A stretch of DNA of 17,931 nucleotides, taken from the NCBI GenBank assembly GCA_038317685.1, contig JBBQBQ010000047.1:1-17931 (forward strand), read 5' to 3'. Every line of letters starts with the position of its first letter. The first letter of the stretch is position 1. Under the pieces are notes generated by a model. The model was given only the letters and a program-made list of their open reading frames with translations, searched no databases and was not told where the DNA came from. This document shows, piece by piece, positions 7,512 through 15,695 of this stretch. Both the position numbers and the translations under genes were made by a program. Origin of the DNA: JBBQBQ01 sp038317685. GTDB lineage: Bacteria > Desulfobacterota > Desulfuromonadia > Desulfuromonadales > DDH964.

Positions 7512-9786
7512 CGTTCTTCCTCTTGGCGGGTTCCTTCTCCCGCTCCTTGTAGGCTGGTTCCGGATAATCGACCCGGTGATGGAAGATCCCCGAGAGAATC
7601 CGGTTGAAGCTTCTGGCGATATTGTTGAGGTCCTTCAGCGTCAGTTCGCATTCGTTGAGCTGGCCGTCGATAAAGATGTTGTTGATAATTTTCTGGACCA
7701 TGCCGCGGATGCGCGCAGGCGTCGGATCGTTGAGAGTGCGACTGGCCGCCTCGACGGCGTCGGCGAGCATGATCAGGGCCGCCTCACGGGTCTGCGGCTT
7801 GGGCCCCGGGTAGCGGTAATCCCGTTCATCAATCTGCTGAACATCCGGGTCGGCCTTGTTTTTGGCCTTGTCGTAAAAATATTTGATGAGGGCGGTCCCG
7901 TGGTGCTGGTGGATGATATCAACCAGGGGCTCGCCGAGGCCGCACTCGCGGGCCATCTCCACCCCGTCCTTGACATGGGAGACGAGGACCAGGGCGCTCA
8001 TGGAGGAGGCAAGCTTGTTGTGGCGGTTCTCTTCTCCCCCCAGATTTTCGATAAAATAAAGGGGCTTCTTGATCTTGCCGATGTCATGGTAGTAGGCGGC
8101 GACGCGGGCGAGAAGCGGATTGGCGTTGATCTCCTCGGCTGCAGCCTCGACCAGATTGCCGACGATAACCGAATGGTGGTAGGTCCCCGGCGCCTGGATC
8201 ATCAGTTCCCGGAGCATCGGCGTGTTCATGTTGGCCAGCTCGAGGAGCTTGATGTCGGTGGTGTACTTGAAGAGATGCTCCACCAGAGGGATGGTGCCGG
8301 TGACGATCAAGGCGCAAAGGAAGCCGCCGAGGAGGCCGAAACCGGTTTTGATCAGGAGTTGGGAATCGAAGCCGTGGCCGGCCAGCAGGTGGAGTGCGAG
8401 GATCATCAGGGTATTGACCAAAGCAACCCTGAAACCGGCCCGGTAAAGGCCGGTACGCTCCTTGCACTGGCGGACCCAATGGGCGCCGGTGAGGCTCCCG
8501 GCCAGCGCGAAGAGGGTAATGAAGAGACTGTTGCCGAAGAGGACCCCGAGCAGGATGGTCGAAAGGAGGATGAACACCAGCGCCACTTCCGAATTGAGAA
8601 CAATGCGAATCAGCATGGCCCCGACGGCGAACGGGAAGAGATAGAAATAGCTGCTCGAATCGATGTAAGGGAAAGCACTTTCCAGGGCCGATGCGACGAA
8701 GATGCCGAGCTTGATCAGGACAAAGAGTCCGATTAATATCACCACCAGGAAGGTCAGGTCGCGGGTGTTGGGACGGTATTTGCGGATATTGTGCTTGGCG
8801 AAGCGGTGAGCCACGAACAGGAGGGTCAGGATCACCAGCAGCAGCCCGCCGGCGTTGCGCACCAGGCTGTTGTCACCGCCGAACTCACGCAGGGCGCGAA
8901 GCTTGGAAATCTGGTCAGGGGTGACGCGTTCCCCTTCGCGAACGATCATCTCGCCGCGCTTGACCTGGAAGAGGACCGGCGCCACGGCGCTGCGAGCCGC
9001 TTTCTTGCGGGCCTCGGTTTCGCTCTGGTTGAAGGTGAGGTTGGGGCGCAGCAGCTTGTGCAGCAGTTCCGAAAGGGTCCGCTGGTCTGTGGGCGAAGTT
9101 TCCGGCAGTTGCCTGATGAGCTGCTGGAGCCGGTCGTTGGCACCACCGAGACCGATGACTCCCGAGAAATCCCGCAAATCAGTCTCTTGCTTGGTCACCA
9201 GGTCGCGAAGCGTCACTCCCCGCTCCCGCTCCCCCTGGAAGAGCTGGAGATTGCCCACAATCTTGGCGGCCAGAGCGCGGCTGATGAGATTGCGCAAATC
9301 GCCTTGGAAGGCGTTCCCGGCCGGCAAACGAGTGAGAGCAGCCAGTTCGTCGGCGCCCAGCGAAACTCCAAGGGCGGCGTCCAACTCATGGTGCGCCGTT
9401 TCGCCGCCGCCTGGCAGAACGGGCGTCTGACGGGCCAGGCGCAGCGCCTCGATCACCCGCCCGGCGATCTCTTCCCCGGCCTGCGGATCATAATCGTAGA
9501 GGGAGCGAACCGCGTCCTCGGCCTCGTTGCGCTTCTTTTCCGTAAGCGGAAGGTCGGGGATCAGGATGTCCCGGGGGGACTTGATGTCGCGGGAGGCGAT
9601 ATCCCCCGGGGCATAATCATCAGGGATGAAACCGCCCTTGGGGACGATGATGACGGTCAGAACCACCGCCAGCAAAAACATCAGCAATTGCCGCCGCTGG
9701 CGCACGTCGAACCGGAATCCCGGGGGGGATGATTCCTGACGGCCCTTGCGCTGTCCCCCTTCAGGTTTGCGCTCAGTCCAGGACAT
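7411..9786 (-). CDS. 7TM receptor-type HD phosphohydrolase (PgpH/YqfF-like)
   Basis: This 791-aa membrane protein has a basic N-terminal tail, TM1 (~33-48), a large extracytoplasmic 7TMR-HDED region (~50-305), seven further membrane helices (~312-505) and a cytoplasmic HD domain (~520-740). Visible metal-site residues include H567-D568 in YYHDIGK, H604, H626 in IIHQHHG and D676 in LADAVEA. PgpH of Listeria, with this architecture, hydrolyses c-di-AMP; whether this organism uses c-di-AMP is not shown here, so the substrate is inferred. The hydrophilic tail (~745-791) is low-complexity, and its last ~33 codons overlap ybeY. The ATG at 9786 overlaps the phoH stop by 14 nt (ATGTCCTGGACTGA), with AAAGG just in front. 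This implies translational coupling through phoH, this gene and ybeY. Confidence 0.94.
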   Translation of the reverse strand: MSWTERKPEGGQRKGRQESSPPGFRFDVRQRRQLLMFLLAVVLTVIIVPKGGFIPDDYAPGDIASRDIKSPRDILIPDLPLTEKKRNEAEDAVRSLYDYDPQAGEEIAGRVIEALRLARQTPVLPGGGETAHHELDAALGVSLGADELAALTRLPAGNAFQGDLRNLISRALAAKIVGNLQLFQGERERGVTLRDLVTKQETDLRDFSGVIGLGGANDRLQQLIRQLPETSPTDQRTLSELLHKLLRPNLTFNQSETEARKKAARSAVAPVLFQVKRGEMIVREGERVTPDQISKLRALREFGGDNSLVRNAGGLLLVILTLLFVAHRFAKHNIRKYRPNTRDLTFLVVILIGLFVLIKLGIFVASALESAFPYIDSSSYFYLFPFAVGAMLIRIVLNSEVALVFILLSTILLGVLFGNSLFITLFALAGSLTGAHWVRQCKERTGLYRAGFRVALVNTLMILALHLLAGHGFDSQLLIKTGFGLLGGFLCALIVTGTIPLVEHLFKYTTDIKLLELANMNTPMLRELMIQAPGTYHHSVIVGNLVEAAAEEINANPLLARVAAYYHDIGKIKKPLYFIENLGGEENRHNKLASSMSALVLVSHVKDGVEMARECGLGEPLVDIIHQHHGTALIKYFYDKAKNKADPDVQQIDERDYRYPGPKPQTREAALIMLADAVEAASRTLNDPTPARIRGMVQKIINNIFIDGQLNECELTLKDLNNIARSFNRILSGIFHHRVDYPEPAYKEREKEPAKRKNGEDSNREPAGEGKNPQDRPAKGGTEDLKRLGMS

Positions 9787-10786
9787 GACCTTTAGCTCTC
9801 TCTCCGATCACCGGCTCCCCGGTCCGGTTCTCGGCGCGGTCGTAAGCCTGCACGATCAGTTGCACGATCGGATGGCGTACCACGTCGCGGTCGCTGAAAT
9901 GGTTAAAGAAAATTCCCTGAACCCCCTTGAGGACCCGGAACGCCTCGATCAGCCCGGAGGTGCGCCCCGTCGGCAGGTCGATCTGGGTGATGTCGCCGGT
10001 GATGACGGCACGGCTGCCGAAACCGAGGCGGGTCAGAAACATCTTCATCTGTTCGGCAGTGGTGTTCTGCGCCTCGTCGAGAATCACAAAGGCGTCGTTG
10101 AGGGTCCGGCCGCGCATGAAGGCGAGGGGTGCCACTTCGACCACCCCCTTGTCGATCAGAGCCTGCCCCTTCTCGAAGTCGATCATGTCATAGAGCGCGT
10201 CGTAGAGGGGGCGCAGATAAGGATTGACCTTTTCCGCCAGATCGCCGGGAAGGAAACCGAGCTTTTCCCCGGCTTCCACCGCCGGGCGCACCAGCACGAT
10301 GCGGCTCACCTCTTTCTTCAGCAGCGTCGCCACCGCCATCGCCATCGCCAGGTAGGTCTTGCCGGTCCCGGCCGGACCTATGCCGAAGACCACGTCGTTG
10401 GCTCGGATGGCGTCGATATACGACTTCTGGGCCAGGCTTTTGGGGGCGATGACCTTATTGCGGGAAGAAACGAAGATGGTATCGAGGAAGATCTCCTTGA
10501 GGGAGGATCGGGAGTCGGCGCTGAGAATCCGAATGGCGTAATCGATGTCGGTCGGGTAAAGGGGAAACCCCTCCTGAAGGAGGCCATAGAGCTCGCTCAG
10601 CAGGCGCCGGGTCAACTCAACCTGGGGCGGGTCACCTTCGATGCGCAGTTCGCTCCCCTTGGAGCCGATGCGGACGCCAAGGGCCCGCTCCACCAATTTC
10701 AGATGGCGGTTCTGCCCACCAAAGAGGAGGTTCGCCAGGTGCTGGTCGGCGGCGGCGAAATATCCCCGGCTATCGCTAGTATCCAA
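9773..10786 (-). CDS. PhoH family ATPase (YbeZ-like)
   Basis: This 337-aa cytoplasmic ATPase has a small N-terminal KH-like region (~20-67, with LFGGQNRHLK) and a C-terminal PhoH P-loop domain. Walker A is GPAGTGKT (137-144) and Walker B is VILDEAQN (234-241). The segments VRPAVEAGEKLGFLPGD (166-182) and TGDITQIDLP (263-272) are also diagnostic. E. coli YbeZ partners YbeY, and PhoH proteins are thought to act in RNA processing. The start is TTG at 10786, supported by AAGGAAG 4 nt upstream; I see no in-frame ATG that would keep the KH-like part. It is the first gene of the operon, with a promoter at 10822-10850, and overlaps the HD gene by 14 nt. The symbol is left open between phoH, phoL and ybeZ. 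Confidence 0.95.
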   Translation of the reverse strand: MDTSDSRGYFAAADQHLANLLFGGQNRHLKLVERALGVRIGSKGSELRIEGDPPQVELTRRLLSELYGLLQEGFPLYPTDIDYAIRILSADSRSSLKEIFLDTIFVSSRNKVIAPKSLAQKSYIDAIRANDVVFGIGPAGTGKTYLAMAMAVATLLKKEVSRIVLVRPAVEAGEKLGFLPGDLAEKVNPYLRPLYDALYDMIDFEKGQALIDKGVVEVAPLAFMRGRTLNDAFVILDEAQNTTAEQMKMFLTRLGFGSRAVITGDITQIDLPTGRTSGLIEAFRVLKGVQGIFFNHFSDRDVVRHPIVQLIVQAYDRAENRTGEPVIGERAKGHVLD

Positions 10787-10821
10787 ACGGCTTCCTTCAC
10801 TTCCCGAAAATTCGAAGCGCT

Positions 10822-10850
10822 ACCATACCACCGTACTCGCTCAAAATCAA
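10822..10850 (-). promoter_or_regulatory. Sigma70-type promoter for the phoH-lnt operon
   Basis: On the minus strand TTGATT (10850-10845) and TATGGT (10827-10822) are separated by 17 nt. The predicted start near 10815 gives a leader of about 30 nt before the TTG start of phoH. No other comparable pair lies upstream of phoH. Confidence 0.6.
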
Positions 10851-10893
10851 TCGGGTATTCTCCCCCGTCGGGGCTGGTCACAACCAGAAAAGG

Positions 10894-10922
10894 CTTTCCT
10901 TTACGGTCCGTTGTGCTATAAA
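10894..10922 (+). promoter_or_regulatory. Extended -10 promoter for enolase
   Basis: TGCTATAAA (TG at 10914-10915, hexamer TATAAA at 10917-10922) is an extended -10 element. The -35 region (around 10894-10899, CTTTCC) is poor, as often happens with extended -10 promoters. The predicted start near 10929 gives a leader of about 54 nt. Just upstream is a small dyad, CTGGT-CACA-ACCAG (10874-10887), of unknown role. Confidence 0.6.
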
Positions 10923-10982
10923 TGTGAAGCCTTGCGCCGGTCGTTGCCGGACGCAGCTAAATCCATTCCCAAGGGGGTTGTC

Positions 10983-12275
10983 ATGAGTGAAATAGTCGAT
11001 ATCTACGCCAGGGAAATCCTCGACTCGCGGGGAAACCCGACAGTCGAGGTCGAAGTCTACCTGGAGAGCGGTTCCATGGGTCGGGCGGCGGTACCAAGCG
11101 GCGCCTCGACCGGAGAACGCGAAGCGCTTGAACTCCGCGATGGCGACCCGGGCCGGTACCTCGGCAAGGGCGTTCAAAAAGCGGTCGATAACGTCAACGA
11201 AATCATCGCCGAGGCACTGATCGGCTGGGAGGCTTCCGACCAGGCGGGGATCGACCGCAGGCTGCTGGAGCTTGACGGCACCGACTTTAAAAGCAACCTC
11301 GGCGCCAACGCCCTCCTCGGCGTCTCCCTGGCCTGCGCCAAAGCGGCCGCCGAAGACGCCGGCCTCCCCCTCTACCAATACCTCGGCGGAGCCAACGCCA
11401 AGGAACTGCCGCTGCCGATGATGAACATCATTAACGGCGGCGCCCATGCCGACAACAACGTCGACATTCAGGAATTCATGATCATGCCGGCCGGTGCCGC
11501 CTCCTTCAAAGAAGCGCTGCGCATGGGGGCGGAAATCTTTCATGCCTTAAAGAAAGTCCTGAAGGGGAAAGGCTACAATACCGCGGTCGGCGACGAGGGG
11601 GGGTTCGCCCCCAACCTCGGGAGCAACGAAGAAGCCTTGCAGGTCATCATGGAAGCGATTGTCGCGGCCGGATACAAGCCGGGCGAGGACGTCCTTTTGG
11701 CCCTCGACGTCGCCTCCTCGGAACTCTTCAAGGGCGGTAATTATCACCTCGAAAATGAGAAGCAGCCGGTCAAGACCCCGGCCGAGCTGGTCGCGTTCTA
11801 CGAAGACCTGGTCAACCGCTATCCAATCATCTCCATCGAAGACGGTATGGCGGAAAACGACTGGGACGGCTGGAAACTCCTCACCGACCGTCTTGGCAAA
11901 CGGATTCAGATCGTCGGTGACGACCTTTTCGTGACCAACCCGAAGATCCTTCGCGAAGGGATCGACAAGGGGATCGCCAACTCGATCCTCATCAAGCTCA
12001 ACCAGATCGGCACTCTCACTGAAACCCTGGACGCTATCGAGATGGCCAAGCGGGCCGGTTACACCACCGTCATTTCTCACCGCAGCGGCGAGACCGAGGA
12101 TACCACCCTCGCCGACCTGGCGGTGGCGGTCAACGCCGGCCAGATCAAGACCGGGTCCCTTTGCCGTACCGACCGCGTCTGCAAGTACAACCAGCTGCTG
12201 CGCATCGAGGACGAACTCGACGAGGTGGCGGTCTTCGCCGGCCACGAGGTCTTCTACAACCTGCGCAAACGCTGA
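10983..12275 (+). CDS. eno: Enolase (phosphopyruvate hydratase)
   Basis: Enolase interconverts 2-phosphoglycerate and phosphoenolpyruvate in glycolysis/gluconeogenesis in the cytoplasm. The 430-aa product is full length. The N-terminus IYAREILDSRGNPTVEVEV, the catalytic E205 (GDEGGFAP), the Mg2+ ligands D242, E286 (SIEDGMAE) and D313 (VGDD), and the catalytic K338 (ILIKLNQIG) all correspond to E. coli E208, D245, E289, D316 and K341. The C-terminal signature reads GSLCRTDRVCKYNQ, with Cys where many bacteria have Ser and Ala. The frame is open well upstream, but ATG 10983 has the family N-terminus and an AAGGGGG ribosome-binding site. It is monocistronic: its own extended -10 promoter upstream and a strong intrinsic terminator downstream. 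Confidence 0.98.
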   Translation: MSEIVDIYAREILDSRGNPTVEVEVYLESGSMGRAAVPSGASTGEREALELRDGDPGRYLGKGVQKAVDNVNEIIAEALIGWEASDQAGIDRRLLELDGTDFKSNLGANALLGVSLACAKAAAEDAGLPLYQYLGGANAKELPLPMMNIINGGAHADNNVDIQEFMIMPAGAASFKEALRMGAEIFHALKKVLKGKGYNTAVGDEGGFAPNLGSNEEALQVIMEAIVAAGYKPGEDVLLALDVASSELFKGGNYHLENEKQPVKTPAELVAFYEDLVNRYPIISIEDGMAENDWDGWKLLTDRLGKRIQIVGDDLFVTNPKILREGIDKGIANSILIKLNQIGTLTETLDAIEMAKRAGYTTVISHRSGETEDTTLADLAVAVNAGQIKTGSLCRTDRVCKYNQLLRIEDELDEVAVFAGHEVFYNLRKR

Positions 12276-12312
12276 CGTCGGTGCCCCCTTCGGGGCCTTC
12301 CAGGGCAAGACC

Positions 12313-12352
12313 AGACCGGCCCGGGGCAATGGCCCCGGGCCGGTCTTCTTTT
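12313..12352 (+). terminator. Intrinsic terminator of eno
   Basis: A perfect 15-bp stem, AGACCGGCCCGGGGC (12313-12327) with GCCCCGGGCCGGTCT (12332-12346), has an AATG loop and is followed by TCTTTT. It lies 37 nt after the eno stop. The hairpin could also stop leftward transcription from the zinc-ribbon gene at 12378, though without a T-tract on that side. Confidence 0.93.
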
Positions 12353-12377
12353 GACGTCATCACGACCCGTGCGCGGA

Positions 12378-12686
12378 TCACCCCGCTCGGTCGGCCTTCA
12401 GGAAGAGCTGGCAATGCAGGCAGTGGCGCAACAGCAGGAAGGTCGGCCCGTGCATGTGGAAATAATTGCCGCAGCGGGGACAACGGGCCAATGCCGCCCG
12501 GATCACCGCGATGATCAATAAGACCAGCCAGATGACGAAGATGGTGCCAATCGCCGAATAGGTCGGGTTCACCCGCAGCGCCACCCACATCGCCGGCAGA
12601 TAGACGAGAATCACCGACCATAACCACCAGCGCCGCCGGCGCACCAGAACCAGCCCCGGGCCGATTATCAACATATCTTCGATCAT
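12378..12686 (-). CDS. Small two-helix membrane protein with zinc ribbon
   Basis: I do not recognise a named family. The 102-aa protein has a short N-terminus with an RRRRWW cluster (17-21), two hydrophobic helices (~22-38 and ~43-66) and a C-terminal knuckle pair CPRC (C69, C72) and CLHC (C89, C92), separated by 16 residues that include HMHG. Four cysteines in this spacing suggest a structural zinc ribbon on the cytoplasmic face. The ATG has AGAGGATG upstream. It is 51 nt after the histidine kinase on the same strand, so the two may be co-transcribed, and a role tied to the kinase is conceivable but unsupported. The gene is credible because of the coherent membrane/zinc-ribbon layout and the ribosome-binding site. 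Confidence 0.78.
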   Translation of the reverse strand: MIEDMLIIGPGLVLVRRRRWWLWSVILVYLPAMWVALRVNPTYSAIGTIFVIWLVLLIIAVIRAALARCPRCGNYFHMHGPTFLLLRHCLHCQLFLKADRAG

Positions 12687-12737
12687 CGTGACATCCTCTC
12701 TGACAATCTCAGTCTCATCACTATCAGCAATGAGTCG

Positions 12738-15278
12738 TTATGGAATCTGCTGCCTTACCCCGGAGAGGGACTTCGGCGCCGCTCCCAGGGGGAAACAAAG
12801 AGTGAAGGTACTCCCCTGCCCGGGAAGGCTCTGCACTTCGATCCGGCCCTGATGTTCAGAAACGATATTGTGAGTGATCGACAGGCCGAGGCCGGTCCCT
12901 TCTCCCTTGCTGGTATAAAAGGGCTCGAAGATCAGCCGCTGGCATTCCGGAGGAATCCCCTCGCCGCTGTCGGCGACCGCCACCAGGACCTGGTCGTCCT
13001 GCTGCCAGGCGGTGATGGTCAGGATGCCGCCAGCCGGCATCGCCTCAATCGCATTGTTGACGAGATTCAAAAAGGCCTGCTTAAGTTTATCCCGGTCAAG
13101 GGGGAAGATCGGAAGGTCGGGGGCGATCTTCTGCTCAAGGCAGATGTTGGCCTTGCGGCACTGCTTCTCGACCAAAAACAGGATATCCCGCAGAATCCCT
13201 CCGAGATCGTCGAGCTGCAGCTTCGGCTTGGGGAGAGCGGCGAATTCGAGAAGTTCGTTGACCAGCACCTCCAACCGTTCGATCTCGTCCAACGCTCGGC
13301 GAATCAACTGCTGGTCGGCACTGCTGGCGATCAATCGGTCGTGGAGATCATCGAGGAGCAGGCTGACGCCGGTCAAAGGGTTGCGGATTTCGTGAGCAAT
13401 ACCGGCTGAGAGTCGTCCCAGGGAGACCAGTCTTTCCATGCGCGCCATCTGGTGGCGCATCTCGACCCGTTCGGTCAGGTCTTCGACGGTCAGCAGCCGC
13501 CCGCCCTGGTCGCCGAAGCTCAAGGGGAGAAGTGCGAGCCGGAAGGTGCGCTCCTTACCTTCCCGGTTGGCGCTGATATAGCGGCTCCAGAGATCGCGCT
13601 CCCCGGCGATGAGGCCCTCGTCCCGCAAGGCCCCGAGGAGTTCCGGCCAGGCGTTCAGGAGGTCTTCGAGGGGAATGGTCCCGGCCGGTTCGGGGAAGCC
13701 GAGGATGCGGCGCGCCGGACCATTGGTGGAGGTGACCCGGCCACCGGCATCGAGGGTCAGTATTCCCGATTCGACATGCTCGAAGATCGTCTCCTTGAAG
13801 TTGCGTTCGCGCAGAATTTCCTGGCGGGAACGCCGCAGCGCCTGCAGGGTTCGCAACAGCCGAACCCGTCGCACGTTCAATTCGCGGGCCATGGCGTTGA
13901 AGGACGTCGCCAGTTGGCCGATTTCGGTATGGCCCGAGGCTGTCACTTCGGTGGCCAGCTGGCCTCGCGCCATCTTGCGGGTCCCCTCTATGAGGGCCAG
14001 CAGAGGGCCGGTAATACCTCGGGTCAGGCGCCAGGCGGCGAGGAGCACCAGCAGTCCGGTGAGGGTGATCATCAGGGTCGATTCACTGACGAAACGGGCG
14101 ATTTCGCGCTTGATCACCGCGGAGGTTGCCAGGGCGGGTTTGTGGAATTGCCGAACCTCGGCGCCGATCGTCACCCCGCCGAAGATGCCGCGAGCGGCAT
14201 ATTCTCCCCCATCGAAGCGGATCGGCGCGTAGGCCATGATTTTCTCGGAACCGCCGACATTGGTGACATCGACCACTCCCGACGCCCCGACCAGGACCGC
14301 CTTGGCTACGACCGGATAATTGGGGTGGACAAATCCGGCATAAAACAGGTTGAAGGGGATGAGCCCCTCGGCAATTTCCGCCGGGGTCGAGGCTAAGGTA
14401 TACGGAGGGACCAGATGGCCCTGGGGATCGAGACCACGAATATCCCAGTATTTCGGATGGGCAATCATCCACCCTTGGTCGTCGAACATAAAACCGTAGT
14501 TGCCGCTGGCGTAGGAGGGGAAGACGACGAAGTGCTCTTCCGTGGGGCTGATGTGCTGGGTGAACTCCATAAGGTGACGATGGTCGAGGGAGAGAACCAC
14601 CACCCCCAGCAGTTTCCCGGAGGCATCCCGTACCGCCTTGGCAAAGCGCACCACCCCCTCATACCTGACCCCTTCCACGGCCGCTTCCGGGGAGGCGGCC
14701 CCGGCCAACTGCATGGGAATGCTGACGTGCCAGCCGGTCACATGAGAAACGTAAATCTTCCCCGGCGGCAGTTTTACCGCCGAGCGGAAGTAGGATTCCG
14801 TACCGTAGGTGGTTTTGGCCGGATCCGCGACTTGGCGCAGGTCGGCGCTGGGTCGGCCGTCGACCAGTCGCAACCGCTCCCGTCCGTCGCCGCCGACAAA
14901 GGCAAGTTCGCTGAAAAGCGGCAGGTTGCGGCGTTCTTCGACCGGGGCCCGGTTAGTGCCCGAGCGGAACCAGACCTCGCGCTGGTGGTTGCGGGCAAAG
15001 ACCTGGTAGTTGGCGGCGTTGGGAGGGATCAGAACCAGGTCATCCAGGTCGGCTTCGATCTCGCGCAGAAAATCGCCGACCGCCCCGGCCACCATGGTTG
15101 CGCGCAGTTCCAGAGCCCGGGCGGCCTGTTGGTCCAGGGCTTCGGTGGCGCTGTCGCGGAGCAGCCGCTCGACCAGGTGAAGGCTGTGGTTCGAGTTGAC
15201 GGCCAGCAGAATCAGCGGGATCAGGGAAAGGGCCCAGAAAGCGTAGAGAACCTTTCGATGCAGATTCAGACGGGGCAT
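12738..15278 (-). CDS. Membrane sensor histidine kinase (sensor-HAMP-PAS-HisKA-HATPase)
   Basis: This 846-aa inner-membrane kinase starts with TM1 (~11-27), then a ~370-residue periplasmic sensor (~30-395, Cache/PDC-like by position and size; contains YGTESYFRSAVKLPPGKIYVS and GFMFDDQGWMIAHP), TM2 (~400-417), HAMP (~418-470), a coiled segment, PAS (~495-605), HisKA with H629 in AHEIRNPLTG, and HATPase_c with the N box NLVNNAIEAMP (738-748), DSGEGIPP (770-777), FEPFYTSK and GEGTGLGLS. It is NtrB/AtoS-like in its kinase core. No response regulator is encoded in the window. An in-frame TAA 12-10 nt before the ATG fixes the start, and there is no ribosome-binding site; a TGCTATAAT box lies so close that the transcript may be leaderless. 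The ligand is unknown. Confidence 0.95.
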   Translation of the reverse strand: MPRLNLHRKVLYAFWALSLIPLILLAVNSNHSLHLVERLLRDSATEALDQQAARALELRATMVAGAVGDFLREIEADLDDLVLIPPNAANYQVFARNHQREVWFRSGTNRAPVEERRNLPLFSELAFVGGDGRERLRLVDGRPSADLRQVADPAKTTYGTESYFRSAVKLPPGKIYVSHVTGWHVSIPMQLAGAASPEAAVEGVRYEGVVRFAKAVRDASGKLLGVVVLSLDHRHLMEFTQHISPTEEHFVVFPSYASGNYGFMFDDQGWMIAHPKYWDIRGLDPQGHLVPPYTLASTPAEIAEGLIPFNLFYAGFVHPNYPVVAKAVLVGASGVVDVTNVGGSEKIMAYAPIRFDGGEYAARGIFGGVTIGAEVRQFHKPALATSAVIKREIARFVSESTLMITLTGLLVLLAAWRLTRGITGPLLALIEGTRKMARGQLATEVTASGHTEIGQLATSFNAMARELNVRRVRLLRTLQALRRSRQEILRERNFKETIFEHVESGILTLDAGGRVTSTNGPARRILGFPEPAGTIPLEDLLNAWPELLGALRDEGLIAGERDLWSRYISANREGKERTFRLALLPLSFGDQGGRLLTVEDLTERVEMRHQMARMERLVSLGRLSAGIAHEIRNPLTGVSLLLDDLHDRLIASSADQQLIRRALDEIERLEVLVNELLEFAALPKPKLQLDDLGGILRDILFLVEKQCRKANICLEQKIAPDLPIFPLDRDKLKQAFLNLVNNAIEAMPAGGILTITAWQQDDQVLVAVADSGEGIPPECQRLIFEPFYTSKGEGTGLGLSITHNIVSEHQGRIEVQSLPGQGSTFTLCFPLGAAPKSLSGVRQQIP

Positions 15279-15286
15279 AGGCCCGG

Positions 15287-15309
15287 ATTATAGCAGCAGA
15301 CAGGGCTGC
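15287..15309 (-). promoter_or_regulatory. Perfect extended -10 element directly before the histidine kinase
   Basis: The minus strand reads TGCTATAAT (15295-15287), a perfect extended -10. A start 6-8 nt downstream would fall at about 15279-15281, that is 1-3 nt before the kinase ATG (15278). A dyad GCAGC-N7-GCTGC (15293-15309) lies immediately upstream, where the promoter spacer would be. The -35 is poor (TTTCTT or TTTTCT). Confidence 0.6.
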
Positions 15310-15342
15310 AAGAAAAGGTTGGAGGGGAGCAGAGTGGAAAAA

Positions 15343-15690
15343 TCAGGAGAAACGACGGGCGTCGCGCAGCAGTTCCCGGGAGTTCACCGCCAGCGGCAGA
15401 AGCCGTTGATGTTTATCCAGGACCTCGGCGAGGGAAAGCCCGTCGTTGATGATAACGTCGCTGGGAGTGAAAAAGGTCTTGGCGACATGGCTGCCGTCCG
15501 GACGACGGAAGACCAGCACCTCGTACTCTGTTTCGGCAATTGCGCAACGAATGGTGTGCACCAGTGTTTCCATGAACAGGTCCCCCGGATAAGCTCGCGG
15601 CCGGCTGGCCGCGGCAAACTGTTCCATTAACCTCAGCAAATTCTGAGCCAAGGCCCCGGCGGAAATGGTGCACGTCCCGTCAGCCGGCAC
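15343..15690 (-). CDS. Hypothetical protein of about 115 aa, start uncertain
   Basis: I do not recognise this protein. It has an amphipathic N-terminal helix (ALAQNLLRLMEQFAAAS), a mixed alpha/beta middle (LVHTIRCAIAETEYEVLVFRRPDGSHVAKTFF) and a polar C-terminus; there is no signal peptide or membrane segment. The open frame could start at GTG 15690, but that codon lies 5 nt after a hairpin and has no ribosome-binding site. ATG 15627 has GAGG a few nt upstream and would give 94 aa. It lies between the prenyl synthase and the histidine kinase on the same strand, 64 nt upstream of the kinase, but the kinase has its own promoter element. The codon pattern and protein-like composition favour a real gene; the function is unknown. 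Confidence 0.6.
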   Translation of the reverse strand: MPADGTCTISAGALAQNLLRLMEQFAAASRPRAYPGDLFMETLVHTIRCAIAETEYEVLVFRRPDGSHVAKTFFTPSDVIINDGLSLAEVLDKHQRLLPLAVNSRELLRDARRFS

Positions 15691-15695
15691 AAATA

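Noticed and set aside
7576..8736. 386-aa open frame on the plus strand
   Set aside because: Antisense to the HD phosphohydrolase, whose membrane and HD motifs are unambiguous.
10699..10881. 60-aa open frame upstream of and overlapping phoH (minus strand)
   Set aside because: Starts at GTG without a ribosome-binding site, runs through the phoH promoter and 88 nt into phoH in another frame.
10641..10982. In-frame N-terminal extension of enolase
   Set aside because: It would overlap phoH and both promoters; the family N-terminus and ribosome-binding site are at ATG 10983.
13452..14396. 314-aa open frame on the plus strand
   Set aside because: Antisense to the histidine kinase; Gly/Arg/Pro-rich with no domain.
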